A stretch of 64,000 bases of DNA, from contig JAKSSF010000001.1 of assembly GCA_024403235.1 (NCBI GenBank), positions 1 to 64,000 of the forward strand, given 5' to 3'. The notes under the pieces are model-generated. The model was not told where the DNA came from. It ran no database searches and saw nothing but the letters and a program-made list of their open reading frames with translations. This stretch comes from Lachnospiraceae bacterium (GTDB taxonomy: Bacteria; Bacillota; Clostridia; Lachnospirales; Lachnospiraceae). Every line of letters starts with the position of its first letter. Position 1 is the stretch's first letter. A program made the position numbers and the translations under genes. Below, piece by piece: positions 61,391-64,000 of this stretch.

Positions 61391-63481
61391 TTACTTATTC
61401 TGACCATTAAATACCCGGTGAAAATTTAGTGTGCGTGGCGAACTGTCACCATTCTTAAAATAAAAACGAATCGAATATGGTGATTTTGCATATATATCAA
61501 AATAGTATTTTTCATCCACACGAACCGTATAGTCCATAGGTGCCTCATACTCTTTATCATCAAACCTTATACAATGGAATTTGCCGTAAACATTTTCAAA
61601 TTCTACGCCACTACTATTTAACTCTTGCTCACCAAATCCTAGTAACTGATCAAATTCCGGTAAATACTCATAGCCATCTTTCTGATTTCCTATGATATAC
61701 ACAACCTCATCCGTAATCTGTTTGGAATCAATTCCAATGTAGTCAAATAAGTCCTTAAAATCAGAATCATTCAAAAGGCCATAATCCTGAATTTGTATAA
61801 AATAATCCGCATCACTAAAATCTCTATATTGTAATGTATTCTTTACAAAAATACTTACCTGACATTTATTTTCGATTCGTTCTATATACTTATCCATCTC
61901 TGCCAATCGTGCTACTACATATTCCTTAAATAAAGAGAGCCTATCAGCCAAATCCGCCAAATAACTTCCATCAGGCCAGCGTTCCATATCTCTTGTGTAA
62001 GCACCGGAATCAAAAATATCTCTTTCATATTCATCAAGTAATTCGATAACCCTCTCCTGTGCCCAAGGGCCTTCACGAAGAGTTTGATACTTTTGCACTA
62101 CAAATTGCCACGCCTGCAAGTCATTAATTAAAAGTAGTTGTCCAAAATATCCACTAATAAATATGTTATTTAAATCGGGATTTATAGCATAGGGAATTGT
62201 ATAGTTTTTCGCGCTAATATCCCAATCATTCCCCCAGGAAATATCCATATCCCAAGGGCAATAAATCCCTAAAATTCTGTCTTTTTCTTTTTTCAACGCA
62301 AGAAGAGTATTTTTCATCCTATACTCATTAAACTTACCATTATCTAATCCCTGGATTAAAGTATAAAAAAGAAAAATGTCCGCAGCATTATCTAAATCTA
62401 TTCCATTGTACAAATATTCTGCATTATCTACATTTTCTGATAGATTGGTATAGTATTCCAGAAGAAGTCCCCAGGGATCATTTGATACTCTATTATCACT
62501 AACCTTTATTTTATATCCTGACTCTGATAGATTCTCCGTATTTAGCAAAAACTGCTCATCAAACCAATCTATTTTTTTATATAGAGCTTCTTCATCCGTA
62601 GTTCCACCCATTCCGAGCAGTTTTTCATCAATAGGATAGCCTAATGCGTATAATCCATAATATTCATCATTTATAAATAACTCTGCATATTGGTACTCAC
62701 ATCCAGTTTCTATTCCCTGTCTATTGTCTGTGGAACAACTATATTTCCATAAATTCTGCGAAAAAACATTTCGTATTTTTTCCTGATCATTATATGCCGG
62801 GTATAAAATCCAGTCCTCATCCTGCCGTAATCCTAACAGACTTCTATCATATAATCTTTCATTTCCTCCAACGGATTCTTGTGTTAAGGAAATTCTAAAA
62901 GATTTTTTAGGATAATTACGCGTTGTAGCTCCTCGAAGTTTTATTTCTCCCCCTGAATCTAGTACTCGATTTCTTCCATCTGTAGAATTATCAAAAAGAT
63001 ACATCTCCATTTCTGCTGGATAGTCACCAATTTCTTCATTTACTGAAATATGAATTAACGGCAGTGTAGTACATATTAAGGAAAATTCACACATAATTTC
63101 ATCATTAAATATGACAAAAGGAATTTTTACATTATTTTTTATAACCGTATCCGTTATTTGTTCTTCACAAAAAGCAACTTTAAGATTATTGTATTCTCCA
63201 GATTTTATTTCTATATACGGATTATTTGCATTTTTACTACCTTCCACAAGGGAATAATAAAAACAATGATTTGCAGATGTAGCAATTAAGTTTTGCTCAT
63301 TAAAAAACAAATCCACTGAAAAATCTGTATCATTCACTCTATCCGAACCAATAATATCCTCATACGTTTCCACACTGACCACATTATTGGCGTAGGAAAT
63401 TCTTTGGTTTAAGCCAAATATCAAATATATCGACAGTAAAATAGAACTGCACAACAAAACCAATCCTGCATGTTTCCGCAT
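61391..63481 (-). CDS. CotH kinase family protein, long form
   Basis: A 696-residue CotH protein. A signal or anchor helix (about 6-24) is followed by some 130 residues of beta-rich sequence absent from the shorter paralog, and then the kinase-like domain: LRGATTRNYPKKSF (182-195), KIRNVF (235-240), ELFINDEYYGLYAL (267-280) and the acidic PWDMDISWG (409-417). About 150 further residues at the C terminus form a separate domain. GGGGTAACATGG precedes the ATG. It starts 20 bp after the DUF4956 gene and ends at a terminator. The substrate is unknown. Confidence 0.88.
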   Translation of the reverse strand: MRKHAGLVLLCSSILLSIYLIFGLNQRISYANNVVSVETYEDIIGSDRVNDTDFSVDLFFNEQNLIATSANHCFYYSLVEGSKNANNPYIEIKSGEYNNLKVAFCEEQITDTVIKNNVKIPFVIFNDEIMCEFSLICTTLPLIHISVNEEIGDYPAEMEMYLFDNSTDGRNRVLDSGGEIKLRGATTRNYPKKSFRISLTQESVGGNERLYDRSLLGLRQDEDWILYPAYNDQEKIRNVFSQNLWKYSCSTDNRQGIETGCEYQYAELFINDEYYGLYALGYPIDEKLLGMGGTTDEEALYKKIDWFDEQFLLNTENLSESGYKIKVSDNRVSNDPWGLLLEYYTNLSENVDNAEYLYNGIDLDNAADIFLFYTLIQGLDNGKFNEYRMKNTLLALKKEKDRILGIYCPWDMDISWGNDWDISAKNYTIPYAINPDLNNIFISGYFGQLLLINDLQAWQFVVQKYQTLREGPWAQERVIELLDEYERDIFDSGAYTRDMERWPDGSYLADLADRLSLFKEYVVARLAEMDKYIERIENKCQVSIFVKNTLQYRDFSDADYFIQIQDYGLLNDSDFKDLFDYIGIDSKQITDEVVYIIGNQKDGYEYLPEFDQLLGFGEQELNSSGVEFENVYGKFHCIRFDDKEYEAPMDYTVRVDEKYYFDIYAKSPYSIRFYFKNGDSSPRTLNFHRVFNGQNK

Positions 63482-63501
63482 CCATGTTACCCCATAAACA
63501 A

Positions 63502-64000
63502 TTAAATCACATCATCACTGTCATATTCCAGAATCGAGAACTGTTCAATTCCTATATTTTTTAATTCTTTTACTAATTCCTCATTATTTTTTATAGACAG
63601 CTCGATAACATAGTCAATCCCTTTAGTTGTATAATTACTACTCTTTATTTTATAAGATTTTGTACAGCTTCCTATTGCCTCTAACAATATCTTTTCATTT
63701 TCGTCTGCGCAATGTACAATCAACACGCAAGGTTTTCTTCCAAAATTAATATTATCCAAGAGTAACAAGACAATTGTTACTGCTAAAGATGTAAGCACTC
63801 CTACTTCATATAACTGACAACCACACACGATTCCCGTATGAATGGACCATAGTATATATAACATGTCCACCGGATCCTTAATAGCTGTTCTAAATCTTAT
63901 GATGGCAAGAGCACCTATTGTACCTAAAGTTATAACAATATTAGACTGTAAGCACAATATAATCGTAGCAATAAACAAAGGAATAATAGCCACTGCTATA
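63502..64000 (-). CDS. DUF4956 membrane protein, copy 2 (partial, runs off right edge)
   Basis: The C-terminal 166 or so residues of a DUF4956 protein; the frame is open to the window edge, so the N terminus is outside. LGTIGALAIIRFRTAIKDP and LWSIHTGIVCGCQLYEVGVL align with the equivalent region of 1805-2479. Compared with that 224-residue copy, about 60 residues should be missing. A GTG at 63993 is an internal codon rather than the start, since the alignment continues through it. It lies 20 bp before CotH; a VTC gene would be expected just upstream, outside the window. Confidence 0.85.
   Translation of the reverse strand, partial: IAVAIIPLFIATIILCLQSNIVITLGTIGALAIIRFRTAIKDPVDMLYILWSIHTGIVCGCQLYEVGVLTSLAVTIVLLLLDNINFGRKPCVLIVHCADENEKILLEAIGSCTKSYKIKSSNYTTKGIDYVIELSIKNNEELVKELKNIGIEQFSILEYDSDDVI

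Noticed and set aside
63502..63993. Complete short DUF4956 gene starting at GTG 63993
   Set aside because: Alignment with the 1805-2479 copy runs through that codon to the window edge, so the gene is simply cut off.

Overview
The window is AT-rich DNA of a Gram-positive gut-type Clostridia, most probably a Lachnospiraceae. This rests on the AGGAGG-type ribosome sites, the clostridial form of the rpmG-secE-nusG-rplK-rplA string, and many membrane families (DUF6077, DUF6056, CotH/VTC/DUF4956 sets, GtrA/GtrB/GtrII) that are common there. Every confidently called protein gene lies on the minus strand, so transcription runs from high to low coordinates. I saw no transposase, integrase, CRISPR array, rRNA or tRNA.

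Layout from left to right. Positions 1-328 hold tandem 63-bp repeats that run off the left edge. 329-7622 is an envelope cluster: a CapA-like protein, DUF4956 membrane protein, VTC-domain protein, CotH kinase-like protein and a large YfhO-type membrane protein. 7623-7897 holds a probable type I toxin-antitoxin locus (32-residue Hol-Tox-like peptide plus an opposing RNA) and the rplA terminator. 7918-10111 is rplA, rplK (with an L1-binding leader), nusG, secE and rpmG. 10315-13224 holds an orphan FliD-like protein, a radical SAM/SPASM protein and a small HTH regulator.

13333-61293 is one very large cell-surface polysaccharide region. It has one priming sugar-phosphate transferase (37243), a Wzx-type flippase (45592), a PglK-like ABC flippase (59536), a Wzy-like polymerase (55491), UDP-glucose dehydrogenase and a UDP-uronate epimerase, and glycosyltransferases of families GT2, GT4, GT11 and GT17. 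It also has a pyruvyl transferase, a GH88/105-like hydrolase, a YdjC-type deacetylase, three MBOAT/SGNH acylation pairs, two extra GDSL proteins and about nine large GT-C-like membrane proteins. Recognisable promoters and terminators divide it into several units, for example 61.3 to 45.6 kb, 45.5 to 42.5 kb, 42.3 to 26.6 kb, and smaller units below that.

61391-64000 repeats the theme of the left end: a second CotH protein followed upstream by a second DUF4956 gene cut by the window edge. The polysaccharide locus and the translation genes are thus bracketed by two CotH/DUF4956 sets. A working model (inference) is that lipid-linked repeat units are primed by the 37243 enzyme, built by the cytoplasmic transferases, flipped and polymerised. 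GT-C enzymes, acyltransferases, the pyruvyl transferase and possibly CotH-type kinases would then decorate the chain or the wall outside the cell.

Most worth a second look: the duplicated CotH-VTC-DUF4956 module; a tandem GDSL pair in which one copy has lost two catalytic-block residues; the type I toxin-antitoxin locus at the point where the rplKA-rplJL order is broken; a GNAT-methyltransferase fusion; an orphan FliD-like gene; the 63-bp repeats with internal dyads; and a promoter whose -35 box sits in a terminator hairpin.
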